Source: an uncultured Oscillospiraceae bacterium (GTDB taxonomy: Bacteria; Bacillota; Clostridia; Oscillospirales; Acutalibacteraceae). From it: a stretch of DNA of 64,000 bases. Location of the stretch: NCBI GenBank assembly GCA_900549775.1, contig URPR01000005.1, positions 1 through 64,000 of the forward strand. The letters are read 5' to 3'. The notes beneath the pieces are model-generated. The model was not told the origin of the DNA, ran no database searches, and saw only the letters and a list, made by a program, of their open reading frames with translations. Below are positions 1 to 6,953 of this stretch, piece by piece. The number at the start of each line of letters is the position of its first letter. Position 1 is the stretch's first letter. Both the position numbers and the translations under genes were made by a program.

Positions 1-634
1 TAATCCAGATGATGAAAAAACAATTAAAAAATGGTAAAATTTATTAAAAATGAAGTAGTTTAATGAAAATTTGAAAATTTTGATGTTTTAACAGTAAAAA
101 ACTATAAAAACTGAAGCGCATTGACATTTTTTGTGAATGTGTTTTTATTTTCGAAGTCTCCAGCAAATTGAAGGTAAAGATAATGGCCTATTACGTTATT
201 TGTAGTTGACCGAATTGTTTGAAAAATCAAATGACTCTCAGTTACATAGTTAAAGTTTGTCGAAAAGTTTTTTTAAAAAATGCTTATAAAAATTGATGCA
301 AAAAGGCTCTTTATATATGTGGAGGAATAATTTTTCGTTCCGCTACCATGATCCTTGAAAACCAAATATTAATATCTCAGTAACATTTAAAGATGCTCCT
401 GCCCAGCCACAGCTCGAGCGTGAAAAAACCGTCGCACGCAATGTGGGTAGCCTCGCGATAATTTCGAGGACGTGAAATTCGTGTGCCGATAAATCGGACT
501 GAGATATTACTAAAAAATTATTCGCGGGCAATTTAGATTATTTTTAGGGCTTATTTTGTGCGCAAATTGGTCTGCGCGACCACGCGCTGGGCTGAGATAT
601 TGCAAATTTTGTAAGCGAGAGGAGAGTATGCGTT
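1..634. other. Gene-poor stretch with decayed sequence
   Basis: I find no convincing gene here. A reading frame that is open from the window edge stops at 35-37 and could be the 3' end of an upstream plus-strand gene, but only about 11 codons are visible. Most of the interval is AT-rich. The part from about 340 to 620 is clearly richer in GC and contains short inverted repeats (annotated separately). A minus-strand open frame at 343-531 runs across this structured part and is probably not a gene. The block precedes other remnants up to about 2.3 kb and reads as a degraded island. Confidence 0.4.
370..509. repeat. 12-bp inverted repeat enclosing small hairpins
   Basis: The arms 370-381 and 498-509 are perfect 12-bp inverted copies (TAATATCTCAGT and its complement). 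The hairpin CCGAT-AA-ATCGG at 486-497 abuts the right arm directly, and 451-469 forms another hairpin with a CCTCG/CGAGG base. Weaker pairing is possible at 419-438. The inner part of the arm (CTGAGATATT) occurs again as a direct copy at 592-601. The layout recalls the cloverleaf elements elsewhere in the window, but it is longer and less perfect. It may be a decayed relative or a structured RNA. Confidence 0.4.
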
Positions 635-814
635 GTGTATGAGATTGATTATGAGCATGTTATAAGTAAAAAAGTCGGTAGGGCAGAGATTACGATATAT
701 TTTTCAAAACAGAAAAATGAAAAGTTAAAGGATTTAGTCCTAGATTTATTGTTAAATAGTTATGAAAGTAGAATGCAAGATTACCTTGAAAAGTGCACAA
801 TGATTGGGTTGTAA
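635..814 (+). CDS. Small protein (59 aa), mobile-element-like
   Basis: GTG start with an AGAGGAGAG ribosome binding site about ten bases upstream; stop TAA at 812-814. The 59-residue product is charged, begins VYEIDYEHVISKK and continues into a beta-like stretch (AEITIYFSKQ) and a leucine-rich helix (LKDLVLDLLLNSYESR). This pattern of a basic-glycine turn, a strand with FS and then a helix resembles small proteins carried by integrative elements of Firmicutes (TnpW-like), but that is a weak resemblance from memory rather than a match. No intact partner gene lies nearby. Function unknown. Confidence 0.45.
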   Translation: MYEIDYEHVISKKVGRAEITIYFSKQKNEKLKDLVLDLLLNSYESRMQDYLEKCTMIGL

Positions 815-1101
815 CTTTAGTAAAAATATAGTATAATAAAAACAGCACCTTGAAAATTTAATAATGTAATCTTGTAGCAGAATGAAATTTTTTATAAAAA
901 AAGCATACAAGAAAGGCAGAAATACCGTGAAAAGAGTTTGTTGTTTATTCGACTAAAGGGCAAGTTGATAAAGATGATATTCCAATGCAACGGCTGAAAT
1001 GCAATGAATTTGCGAAAGCGCAATGTTGGCTGGGTTAATAAATTAAAATTAATTTTATATGAAAAAATAAAAGAACGTAAAAAGGAAGGCTGGTATTAAA
1101 T
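815..1101. other. Intergenic sequence with a possible gene fragment
   Basis: No complete gene. After an in-frame stop near 926, a plus-strand frame of about 35 codons runs to a stop near 1040 (peptide containing FVVYSTKGQVDKDD). It has no usable start or ribosome binding site, so it looks like a fragment. The rest is AT-rich leader sequence for the following gene, with AAGGAAGG near 1082. Confidence 0.3.
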
Positions 1102-2007
1102 ATGAAAATAATAAAAAAATGTTTAACTCTTTTACTTATGACCACTTTGAGTTTTAATATTTTCAATTTATCAACTTTTGCTGAGGAAGATGGATTTGAC
1201 AAGTGCAGAAAATTAAGTGGAATGGTTCATGACAATTTAAGCTGTTACTTTGAAGAAGCTAAAGACAAAATTAAATCTGGGGCAAGCCGTGTTACTATCC
1301 AAAATGAAAAAAACATACCCAATTACAGACTTGAATTTTTCAGATATACTGCTTTAGATGAAATAGTTCCTAACTTGCCTTTTGAGACGGATGAGAAAAA
1401 GTGGAATGAAATTATTAAAAGTAAATACGCAAATACTTTCAATTCAATAAAAATGATTGGTGCAGGGACAGGTGCGCTTATTGGGGCACTTTCGGGACTG
1501 TTGTATGTAAAAGTTTTATCTCATATAGGAAATAAAAGTGTTTCTGATAAATCGGATGAAAACGTAAATACACAAAGAGATGCAATTGGTACTAATAAAA
1601 AACCAATCAGAGATAATAAGTTAACTTATTTAGTTTCTGCTATTTTAGGTTCTGGCATTTTTACATTTTTAGGAAAAATTATTGTTGGAGGGAAAATATC
1701 GGAATTTGAAAACCAAAAACTTAAAGAACTAAAAATAGAAAAAGAGAATGCTTTATCTGTAATGAAAAGCATAAAAACCTTTATTGAAAATGGAATTTGG
1801 AAACGCGGTAACTGCTTATGCATTCAATTATGTAAAGACTCAGAAAATGGTGACTCAACAGTACATTTTGTGGACGTTGATAACAATCGTTTATTGGATG
1901 GCAGCCCACTGGATTTACTGTATTCAGAAAATGAGAAAAAGCATTTTCCACAAGCATTTAAGAAATTAAAACAAGATTTAGAAAAAATATTAATAAATTC
2001 TAATTAG
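1102..2007 (+). CDS. Exported protein of unknown function (301 aa)
   Basis: Not recognised. An N-terminal signal peptide is clear: a lysine-rich start, a hydrophobic core (residues about 8-22) and a likely cleavage after STFA at residue 27. The mature protein has two glycine-rich hydrophobic segments at about residues 116-140 and 175-197, separated by a polar linker, so it may be membrane-anchored. A charged helical stretch follows (about 200-230), then a C-terminal domain with a cysteine pair in a GNCLCIQLC context. The gene stands alone between remnants of mobile DNA. Codon usage is similar to its neighbours but very AT-rich. An effector, surface or immunity protein is conceivable, but nothing in the sequence fixes this. 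Confidence 0.65.
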   Translation: MKIIKKCLTLLLMTTLSFNIFNLSTFAEEDGFDKCRKLSGMVHDNLSCYFEEAKDKIKSGASRVTIQNEKNIPNYRLEFFRYTALDEIVPNLPFETDEKKWNEIIKSKYANTFNSIKMIGAGTGALIGALSGLLYVKVLSHIGNKSVSDKSDENVNTQRDAIGTNKKPIRDNKLTYLVSAILGSGIFTFLGKIIVGGKISEFENQKLKELKIEKENALSVMKSIKTFIENGIWKRGNCLCIQLCKDSENGDSTVHFVDVDNNRLLDGSPLDLLYSENEKKHFPQAFKKLKQDLEKILINSN

Positions 2008-2034
2008 TATATTTAAGAAAAGTGAGAGACAAGT

Positions 2035-2275
2035 TTTATTTTAAAAGAACTATATGAGGAAGATTTACTAACTAAAAAATAAGTCCGAAGTTGAAAGACT
2101 AAACAATCAACTTGGGACTTTAAAAATAGAAATAGGAAAATCGTTAATAGGGCAGAGTGCATTTACGCGGCGGAGCAGCTGAGCGAAGCGATACGCGCAA
2201 CGCAAAATAAAGTAAATGAGCTAACTTCTGAAAAAGAAAAAAGACCTATCGAGTTTATCGATAGGTCTTTTTAGT
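2035..2275 (+). pseudogene. Frameshifted coiled-coil remnant, possibly of a serine recombinase
   Basis: Three short plus-strand frames read as consecutive parts of one coiled coil: LKELYEEDLLTKK then stop (about 2041-2082), SEVERLNNQLGTLKIEIGK (about 2085-2145), and, in another frame, AAEQLSEAIRATQNKVNELT (about 2168-2228), which runs on to a stop near 2275. Such heptad-rich tails with an LYEED-type helix are typical of the C-terminus of large serine recombinases. No catalytic domain or zinc ribbon is present. The assignment is an inference; the broken frames are seen directly. Confidence 0.35.
2238..2272 (+). terminator. Rho-independent terminator
   Basis: A hairpin with arms AAAAAAGACCTATCGA and its complement around a GTTTA loop, ending in a run of T on the plus strand. 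It closes the decayed segment and separates it from the convergent gene at 2297-2479. The flanking A-run makes it possibly bidirectional. Confidence 0.75.
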
Positions 2276-2296
2276 AAGTGTTAAATTTAAAATTTT

Positions 2297-2479
2297 TTAC
2301 GCTTTAAATGCTGTTGGAATTTGCTCCATTAGTTCTCCCACAGCCTGTAACGCCTTACCTGCTTTACGTTTTACTTTTTTTTGCTTTTTCATCATACAGC
2401 TCAAAGCTACTCCGATTACAATTCCTGAAATCAATCCACAAATTGCGCTCTTGGCGGTGCTTACTCCACTTTTAAACAT
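2297..2479 (-). CDS. Small membrane protein with basic tail (60 aa)
   Basis: Start chosen at the ATG at 2477-2479 because GGAGG lies nine bases upstream; a longer frame up to 2521 would add unlikely residues. The product has one hydrophobic, glycine-rich segment (about residues 9-28, AICGLISGIVIGVALSCMM), then a strongly basic stretch (KKQKKVKRKAGK) and an amphipathic end. This resembles the small YtxH-like envelope proteins of Firmicutes in layout only. One transmembrane helix with the basic tail inside is expected. Function unknown. Confidence 0.55.
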   Translation of the reverse strand: MFKSGVSTAKSAICGLISGIVIGVALSCMMKKQKKVKRKAGKALQAVGELMEQIPTAFKA

Positions 2480-2686
2480 ACATAAAAACCTCCACATCGA
2501 TAAAATATTTTTTATTTTCATAATATAATTTCTCCATTCAATTTGTTATTACAATAAACTTCACGTTATTTATTATGACCAATATTAATTTTACTATGTA
2601 CAGCTTTCATGCATAATATCAAAGCAAAGTGTAAAAAATAAAATTGCGAGATGATCGCATTATGAACTAAAGAAGGTGAAACAATT

Positions 2687-2896
2687 ATGGATAGATTAGC
2701 GTTAATTTTGCTGATAATAGGTGGACTAAACTGGGGTTCAATCGGTATTTTCCAATTTGACTTTGTCTCTTGGATTTTCGCAGGTCAATCTTCAATAGGA
2801 AGCCGTATAGTTTATACAATAGTTGCTTTAGCCGCAATATGGTGCATTTCTTTACTCTTCAGAGAATCTGATGAATTGGTAACAGAAGCATCGTAA
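2687..2896 (+). CDS. DUF378 family membrane protein (YuzA-like)
   Basis: A 69-residue membrane protein with two hydrophobic segments (about residues 4-20 and 40-60). It carries the family's hallmark start, where a first helix leads into GGLNWGSIGIFQFD. Members are small inner-membrane proteins of unknown role, common in Firmicutes. The ribosome binding site AAGGTG precedes the ATG. The gene stands alone, followed by a strong terminator shared with the convergent PEP carboxykinase gene. Confidence 0.85.
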   Translation: MDRLALILLIIGGLNWGSIGIFQFDFVSWIFAGQSSIGSRIVYTIVALAAIWCISLLFRESDELVTEAS

Positions 2897-2902
2897 TAGT
2901 TC

Positions 2903-2949
2903 AAAAAAACAAACATCTCCTTATGTAGCATAAGGGATGTTTGTTTTTT
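2903..2949. terminator. Bidirectional terminator
   Basis: A long hairpin, AAACAAACATC.CCTTATG paired with CATAAGGGATGTTTGTTT, flanked by an A-run on the left and a T-run on the right. It lies between convergent genes and can serve both. Confidence 0.85.
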
Positions 2950-2953
2950 ACAG

Positions 2954-4708
2954 TTAAAATCTATCTTTCAAATTTTTAAGCTCTTCTAAAAGTTCCGATG
3001 GTAGATTTCCTTCAAATTTGCTATAAAATTCTTCGATCTGCGCTATTTCGTCTTTCCAAAGTTCTTCATCGACTCCAAGAAGTCCTTCTAAGGTTTCTTT
3101 ACTTAAGGATAATCCCGAAATGTTTATATCACTTGGGAAAGGTAAATATCCAATCTTGGAGTCACTAGCAGGGACTTCGTTTTCACAGCGTTTTAGTATC
3201 CATTCTATTACTCTTAAGTTGTCGCCAAACCCTGGCCATATAAAATTACCATTCTCATCTGTACGGAACCAGTTTACGTTGAATATCTTCGGTGCTTTAT
3301 TCCCAAGCTTTTTGCCCATACTTATCCAATGCGAAAAATAATTTGACATATTGTACCCGCAGAAAGGAAGCATCGCCATAGGATCACGCCTTGTTACGCC
3401 TACCTTTCCGGTTGCTGCAGCTGTGGTTTCAGAACCCATAATGGAACCCATAAATACTCCGTGGTTCCAGCTTTTAGCTTCGTAGATAAGCGGTGTGGTT
3501 TTTGCTCTTCGTCCTCCAAAAATTATGGCGGATATAGGCACGCCGTTACCCTCTAAAAATTCCGGGCTCAAGCAGGGACAGTTCTTGGCCGGTGCCGTAA
3601 ACCTGCTATTTGGATGCGCTAAAGGTCCACTTGCTTCTGTGCAACGCTCACCCTTCCAGTTAATTACATTTACAGGTAGATTTTTAGTTTTACCTTCCCA
3701 CCAAACAGTATTGTCATCTACATTTAGTGCAACATTAGTAAATATGCTGTCTTTTGACATCGTTTCCATAGCATTGGGATTTGTTTTCATATTTGTACCC
3801 GGTGCAACGCCAAAGAAACCATTTTCTGGGTTTATTGCCCATAAGCGGCCGTCAGAACCGATTCTCATCCAAGCAATATCGTCTCCAACACACCATACTT
3901 TATAGCCTGACTTTTTGTAAATTTCCGGTGGAATTAACATAGCAAGGTTAGTTTTTCCACAAGCTGAAGGAAAAGCTGCCGCGATATATTTAATGTCGCC
4001 CGTAGGGTTTTGTATACCTACTATAAGCATGTGCTCGGCCATCCAACCTTCGTTTTTTCCTTGGTACGAAGCAATCCTCAAAGCAAAGCATTTTTTGCCA
4101 AGAAGCACATTGCCACCGTAAGCGGAGTTAACTGAAATGATGGTATTGTCTTCTGGGAAGTGACATATGTACCTTTTGTTTTCATCTATATCGCAAGTAG
4201 CATGAATTCCGCGTACCCAATCGTTGCTGTTTCCGAGTTTTTCTAGCACATTTAAGCCAACTCTGGTCATTATTGACATGTTTAGCACTACGTAAATTGA
4301 GTCGGTAATTTCAATTCCGATTTTGGAAAAAGGTGAATTTATCTGTCCCATAGAGTATGGAATAATGTACATAGTTTTTCCTGAAAATCTGCCTTTCATT
4401 ATATCAGAAAGCAGCTTGTATGCTGTATCTGGAGCCATCCAGTTGTTGGTTGGACCCGCATCATATTCACTTTTTGTGCATATGAAAGTTTTATCTTCAA
4501 CTCTCGCTACATCATTTTGGGCAGTCCTGTGTAAATAGCATCCCGGCATTTTTTCTTGGTTTAGTTCGATAAGTTCACCACTATCACAGGCCTCTTTACG
4601 AAGCATATCAAGCTGAGACTTGCTCCCATCAACGATTACAATATTTTGCGGAGATAAAAGCTCCGCCGCCTTGTTTACGAAATCCTGAACTGATTTGTTT
4701 TTTAACAT
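2954..4708 (-). CDS. pckG: Phosphoenolpyruvate carboxykinase (GTP)
   Basis: Interconverts oxaloacetate plus GTP and PEP plus CO2 plus GDP in the cytoplasm. In fermenters it often runs in the carboxylating direction. The start is placed at the ATG at 4706-4708, preceded by AAAGGAGT; this gives 584 aa, close to the family's usual 590-620. Seen motifs are the P-loop PSACGKTNLAM (about 247-257), the metal-binding VGDDIAWM (about 274-281) and the family-specific FGGRRAKTTPL. These define the GTP class rather than the ATP class used by Bacillus. It is the last gene of a minus-strand group after tsaD, with a cloverleaf element in its upstream gap. Its own promoter is not obvious. Confidence 0.95.
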   Translation of the reverse strand: MLKNKSVQDFVNKAAELLSPQNIVIVDGSKSQLDMLRKEACDSGELIELNQEKMPGCYLHRTAQNDVARVEDKTFICTKSEYDAGPTNNWMAPDTAYKLLSDIMKGRFSGKTMYIIPYSMGQINSPFSKIGIEITDSIYVVLNMSIMTRVGLNVLEKLGNSNDWVRGIHATCDIDENKRYICHFPEDNTIISVNSAYGGNVLLGKKCFALRIASYQGKNEGWMAEHMLIVGIQNPTGDIKYIAAAFPSACGKTNLAMLIPPEIYKKSGYKVWCVGDDIAWMRIGSDGRLWAINPENGFFGVAPGTNMKTNPNAMETMSKDSIFTNVALNVDDNTVWWEGKTKNLPVNVINWKGERCTEASGPLAHPNSRFTAPAKNCPCLSPEFLEGNGVPISAIIFGGRRAKTTPLIYEAKSWNHGVFMGSIMGSETTAAATGKVGVTRRDPMAMLPFCGYNMSNYFSHWISMGKKLGNKAPKIFNVNWFRTDENGNFIWPGFGDNLRVIEWILKRCENEVPASDSKIGYLPFPSDINISGLSLSKETLEGLLGVDEELWKDEIAQIEEFYSKFEGNLPSELLEELKNLKDRF

Positions 4709-4753
4709 AAATAGTTTACTCCTTTTATTAAGAGATATATTCCTTAAGTTGCA

Positions 4754-4850
4754 GGGCGGCAGCCAAGTCAAACTTGACTTGGCTGTTTAAAGCCCTTGTT
4801 GCAGCAAGGGCTTTAAACATAAAAAACTTAATAAGTTTTTTATGCCGCCC
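4754..4850. repeat. Cloverleaf palindromic element A
   Basis: All 97 bases pair. Outer stem 4754-4760 with 4844-4850 (GGGCGGC/GCCGCCC). Arm 1 is 4761-4784 (11-bp stem), arm 2 is 4785-4818 (14-bp stem, six-base loop) and arm 3 is 4819-4843 (11-bp stem, three-base loop). The arms abut with no unpaired base, giving a four-way junction. It lies between tsaD and the PEP carboxykinase gene, both minus strand. No T-run follows on the transcribed strand, so it does not look like a normal terminator. Confidence 0.85.
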
Positions 4851-4876
4851 TTTTCGAATGTGCACAGACCTAAGTA

Positions 4877-5896
4877 TTAATAAAAATTTAAGGTTTCAAT
4901 AGACATATTTGCAAAAGCGTTGAGTCTGAAGTCTGCTACGTTTTTGTTGATATATTCATAATATGCTTGAGAAGCAACCATGGCAGCGTTATCGCCACAG
5001 AGATTTTTTGCGGGAATATAAAGCTCGATATTTCTCTTTTTGCAAATGTCATTTAAATTTTTTCTTAATAACGAATTTGCTGAAACTCCGCCAGCTATCG
5101 CAAGTTTGCTGTATTTTAAGTCCGCAGCTGCTTTCATGAAATTATCCACCAGATAATTTACAACGGTTTTTCTAAATGAAGCACATAAATCGTTTATGGG
5201 AACGGGAATATTTTTCTGATTTAAATTATGAATTTGATTGACAATAGCGGTTTTGAGCCCGGAAAAGCTGAAATCGTATTTTGAGTCTGTAACCTTTGGT
5301 TGTTTAAATTTAAAAGCAGTATCGTTACCTAACTCTGCTAATTTATCTAATTCAACCCCGCCCGGGTAAGGTATAGACAGACTCCGAGCAGCTTTATCAA
5401 AAGTCTCGCCAGCAGCATCGTCACGAGTTTTGCCTATTATGCGAAATTCACAATAATTTTTAACTTCAACTATATGGCTATGACCGCCGGACACGATTAA
5501 ACATAAAAATGGGGGCTCTAAGTTTTTGTGGGTTATGTAATTTGAAGCAATGTGCGCCCTTAAATGGTGCACAGGAATGATTGGCAACCCTGTGGATAGC
5601 GACAGGCCTTTTATAAAATTAACCCCAACCAGCAAAGAGCCAATTAGACCTGGGGCAAACGTTACGGCTAGTGCATCTATTTTTTTAAGTGATATGCCCG
5701 CTTGAGTTAAAGCTTTTTCTACTACGCTAGAAATAAACTCAATATGGCATCTGGACGCAAGTTCTGGAAAAACTCCTCCAAATTTTTTATGCTCTTCAAT
5801 TTGCGAATGAACTACAGAAGACAGTACTTCGCGGCCGTCTTTTACAACAGCTGCAGCTGTCTCGTCGCATGAGCTTTCAACTGATAAAATTAGCAT
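4877..5896 (-). CDS. tsaD: tRNA N6-threonylcarbamoyladenosine transferase
   Basis: TsaD transfers threonylcarbamoyl from the TC-AMP intermediate to A37 of ANN-reading tRNAs, working with TsaB and TsaE. At 339 aa it is the standard length. The N-terminal ESSCDETAAAVV phosphate-binding segment is present, as are the metal-binding histidines H111 and H115 in HHLRAH, SGGHSH near 136, and the late AIAGGVSANS motif. Its ATG follows a good AAGGAGGG. It belongs to a minus-strand group with rimI and the LMW phosphatase upstream; neither tsaB nor tsaE is visible in the window. A cloverleaf element lies on each side. Confidence 0.96.
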   Translation of the reverse strand: MLILSVESSCDETAAAVVKDGREVLSSVVHSQIEEHKKFGGVFPELASRCHIEFISSVVEKALTQAGISLKKIDALAVTFAPGLIGSLLVGVNFIKGLSLSTGLPIIPVHHLRAHIASNYITHKNLEPPFLCLIVSGGHSHIVEVKNYCEFRIIGKTRDDAAGETFDKAARSLSIPYPGGVELDKLAELGNDTAFKFKQPKVTDSKYDFSFSGLKTAIVNQIHNLNQKNIPVPINDLCASFRKTVVNYLVDNFMKAAADLKYSKLAIAGGVSANSLLRKNLNDICKKRNIELYIPAKNLCGDNAAMVASQAYYEYINKNVADFRLNAFANMSIETLNFY

Positions 5897-5942
5897 AAGA
5901 CCCTCCTTATAAAACAGATTTTGTGGTGTTTACTTGGGATGA

Positions 5943-6054
5943 GGAGCCCCCGGCATAAAAATAATTTTTATGCCAAGGGTGCAAGGCACAAAATTTATTT
6001 GGTACCTTGCACCCCGAGAAATTTTCTATAAAAGGAAAATTTCTCGGGGGCTCC
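5943..6054. repeat. Cloverleaf palindromic element B
   Basis: Outer stem 5943-5951 with 6046-6054 (GGAGCCCCC/GGGGGCTCC). Arm 1 is 5952-5974, a near-perfect palindrome. Arm 2 is 5977-6014, with a perfect ten-base-pair base and two mismatches further out. Arm 3 is 6015-6046 (GAGAAATTTTC paired with its complement). Only two or three bases at the junction are unpaired. It begins right after tsaD's upstream leader and ends three bases from the rimI stop codon. Its outer stem and first arm resemble element C; its middle arm does not. Confidence 0.8.
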
Positions 6055-6056
6055 TT

Positions 6057-6506
6057 TCAGCTATATAAAGTCATAATTATCGCATCTTCTTTCGGCTTTA
6101 CGTAAAAATCTTTACGCAGCCCCACTTTTTTAAATCCAAAATTTTCATATAGCTTTATAGCGTTCAAATTTGATTTTCTAACTTCTAAAGAGATAAAATC
6201 GCAGTTTTTTTGGAAACTATCTATGAAAAAAGCTAATAGACAAGTGGCAATTTTTTGTTTGCGATACTCAGGCAAAACCGCTATATTACAAATATAGCAT
6301 TCCCTGCAAACGCAGTGTGCACCTATATACCCTACAACGTGTTCGTTCAAAACCGCTACAAAAAATATAGCATTTTCATTTTCGAGTTCAGAAGAAAGTG
6401 ATTGTACGGACCAAGGCGTAGAAAAGCAGTTTTTCTCTACACTGTAAACATCTTCGATATGTTCCTTAGTCATCTTTTTTATAACGACATCAAGCATTTT
6501 TTTCAA
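6057..6506 (-). CDS. rimI: Ribosomal protein S18 alanine N-acetyltransferase, RimI-like
   Basis: A GNAT-fold N-acetyltransferase of 149 aa, the normal RimI length, expected to acetylate the N-terminal alanine of S18 using acetyl-CoA. The acetyl-CoA-binding motif A is visible as IAVLPEYRKQKIATCLL, followed by LEVRKSNLNAIKLYENFGF, the usual RimI C-terminal signature. Starting at TTG (6504-6506) uses AAGGAAG and overlaps the phosphatase gene by 17 bases. An ATG three codons in is the alternative. Placement beside tsaD is the common rimI-tsaD arrangement and supports the name. Confidence 0.85.
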   Translation of the reverse strand: MKKMLDVVIKKMTKEHIEDVYSVEKNCFSTPWSVQSLSSELENENAIFFVAVLNEHVVGYIGAHCVCRECYICNIAVLPEYRKQKIATCLLAFFIDSFQKNCDFISLEVRKSNLNAIKLYENFGFKKVGLRKDFYVKPKEDAIIMTLYS

Positions 6507-6924
6507 TTACTTCCTTAAATAAGTCCTTCAAAGCTGAATTTATACTGTCCCGACATTGCTTATAAACTTCGACATCGCCTCCGTACGGGTCTTTAATAGA
6601 ACTGCCGAGAACGTAGATTTTATCACTACTAACGCCTAAACCCTTGAGTATATCATAGTGTGTAAAAGTCATGACAACAAAAAGGTCAATTGACTTTAGG
6701 TCGACATCAAACAAACTTTTAGCTTTGTGGTTAGATAAATCTATATCCCATTCTTTACAAGCTTTAATTGCGTTGTGACTAGCGGGTTCGCCTGTTATGC
6801 CGGAAATTCCAGCACTGTCGCACGATATTTCTTTAATGCCATGACTTTCTAGCATACGTTTAAATATTCCCATTGCCATAGGACTTCTGCAGGTATTGCC
6901 CGTACAGACAAAAAGTATTTTCAA
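6490..6924 (-). CDS. Low-molecular-weight protein phosphatase (YwlE-like)
   Basis: A cytoplasmic phosphatase of 144 aa. The catalytic loop C7-x5-R13 (VCTGNTCRSP) and the general acid in DPYGGD (about residue 112) are both present. In the loop, the residue after CTGN is threonine. In Bacillus YwlE this position favours phosphoarginine over phosphotyrosine, so a protein-arginine phosphatase is the likelier role. The start is TTG at 6922-6924. Its 3' end overlaps rimI, indicating one transcript with polA upstream (30-base gap). Confidence 0.85.
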   Translation of the reverse strand: MKILFVCTGNTCRSPMAMGIFKRMLESHGIKEISCDSAGISGITGEPASHNAIKACKEWDIDLSNHKAKSLFDVDLKSIDLFVVMTFTHYDILKGLGVSSDKIYVLGSSIKDPYGGDVEVYKQCRDSINSALKDLFKEVIEKNA

Positions 6925-6953
6925 TTTAGGACACCATCCTTCAATAATTTTAG

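Noticed and set aside
343..531. Minus-strand 62-codon open frame
   Set aside because: It runs through the structured inverted-repeat block and has no convincing ribosome binding site; the open frame is better explained by the GC-richer composition.
3495..3905. Plus-strand open frame of 136 codons inside the PEP carboxykinase gene
   Set aside because: It is antisense to a well-conserved catalytic region and its product has no recognisable features.
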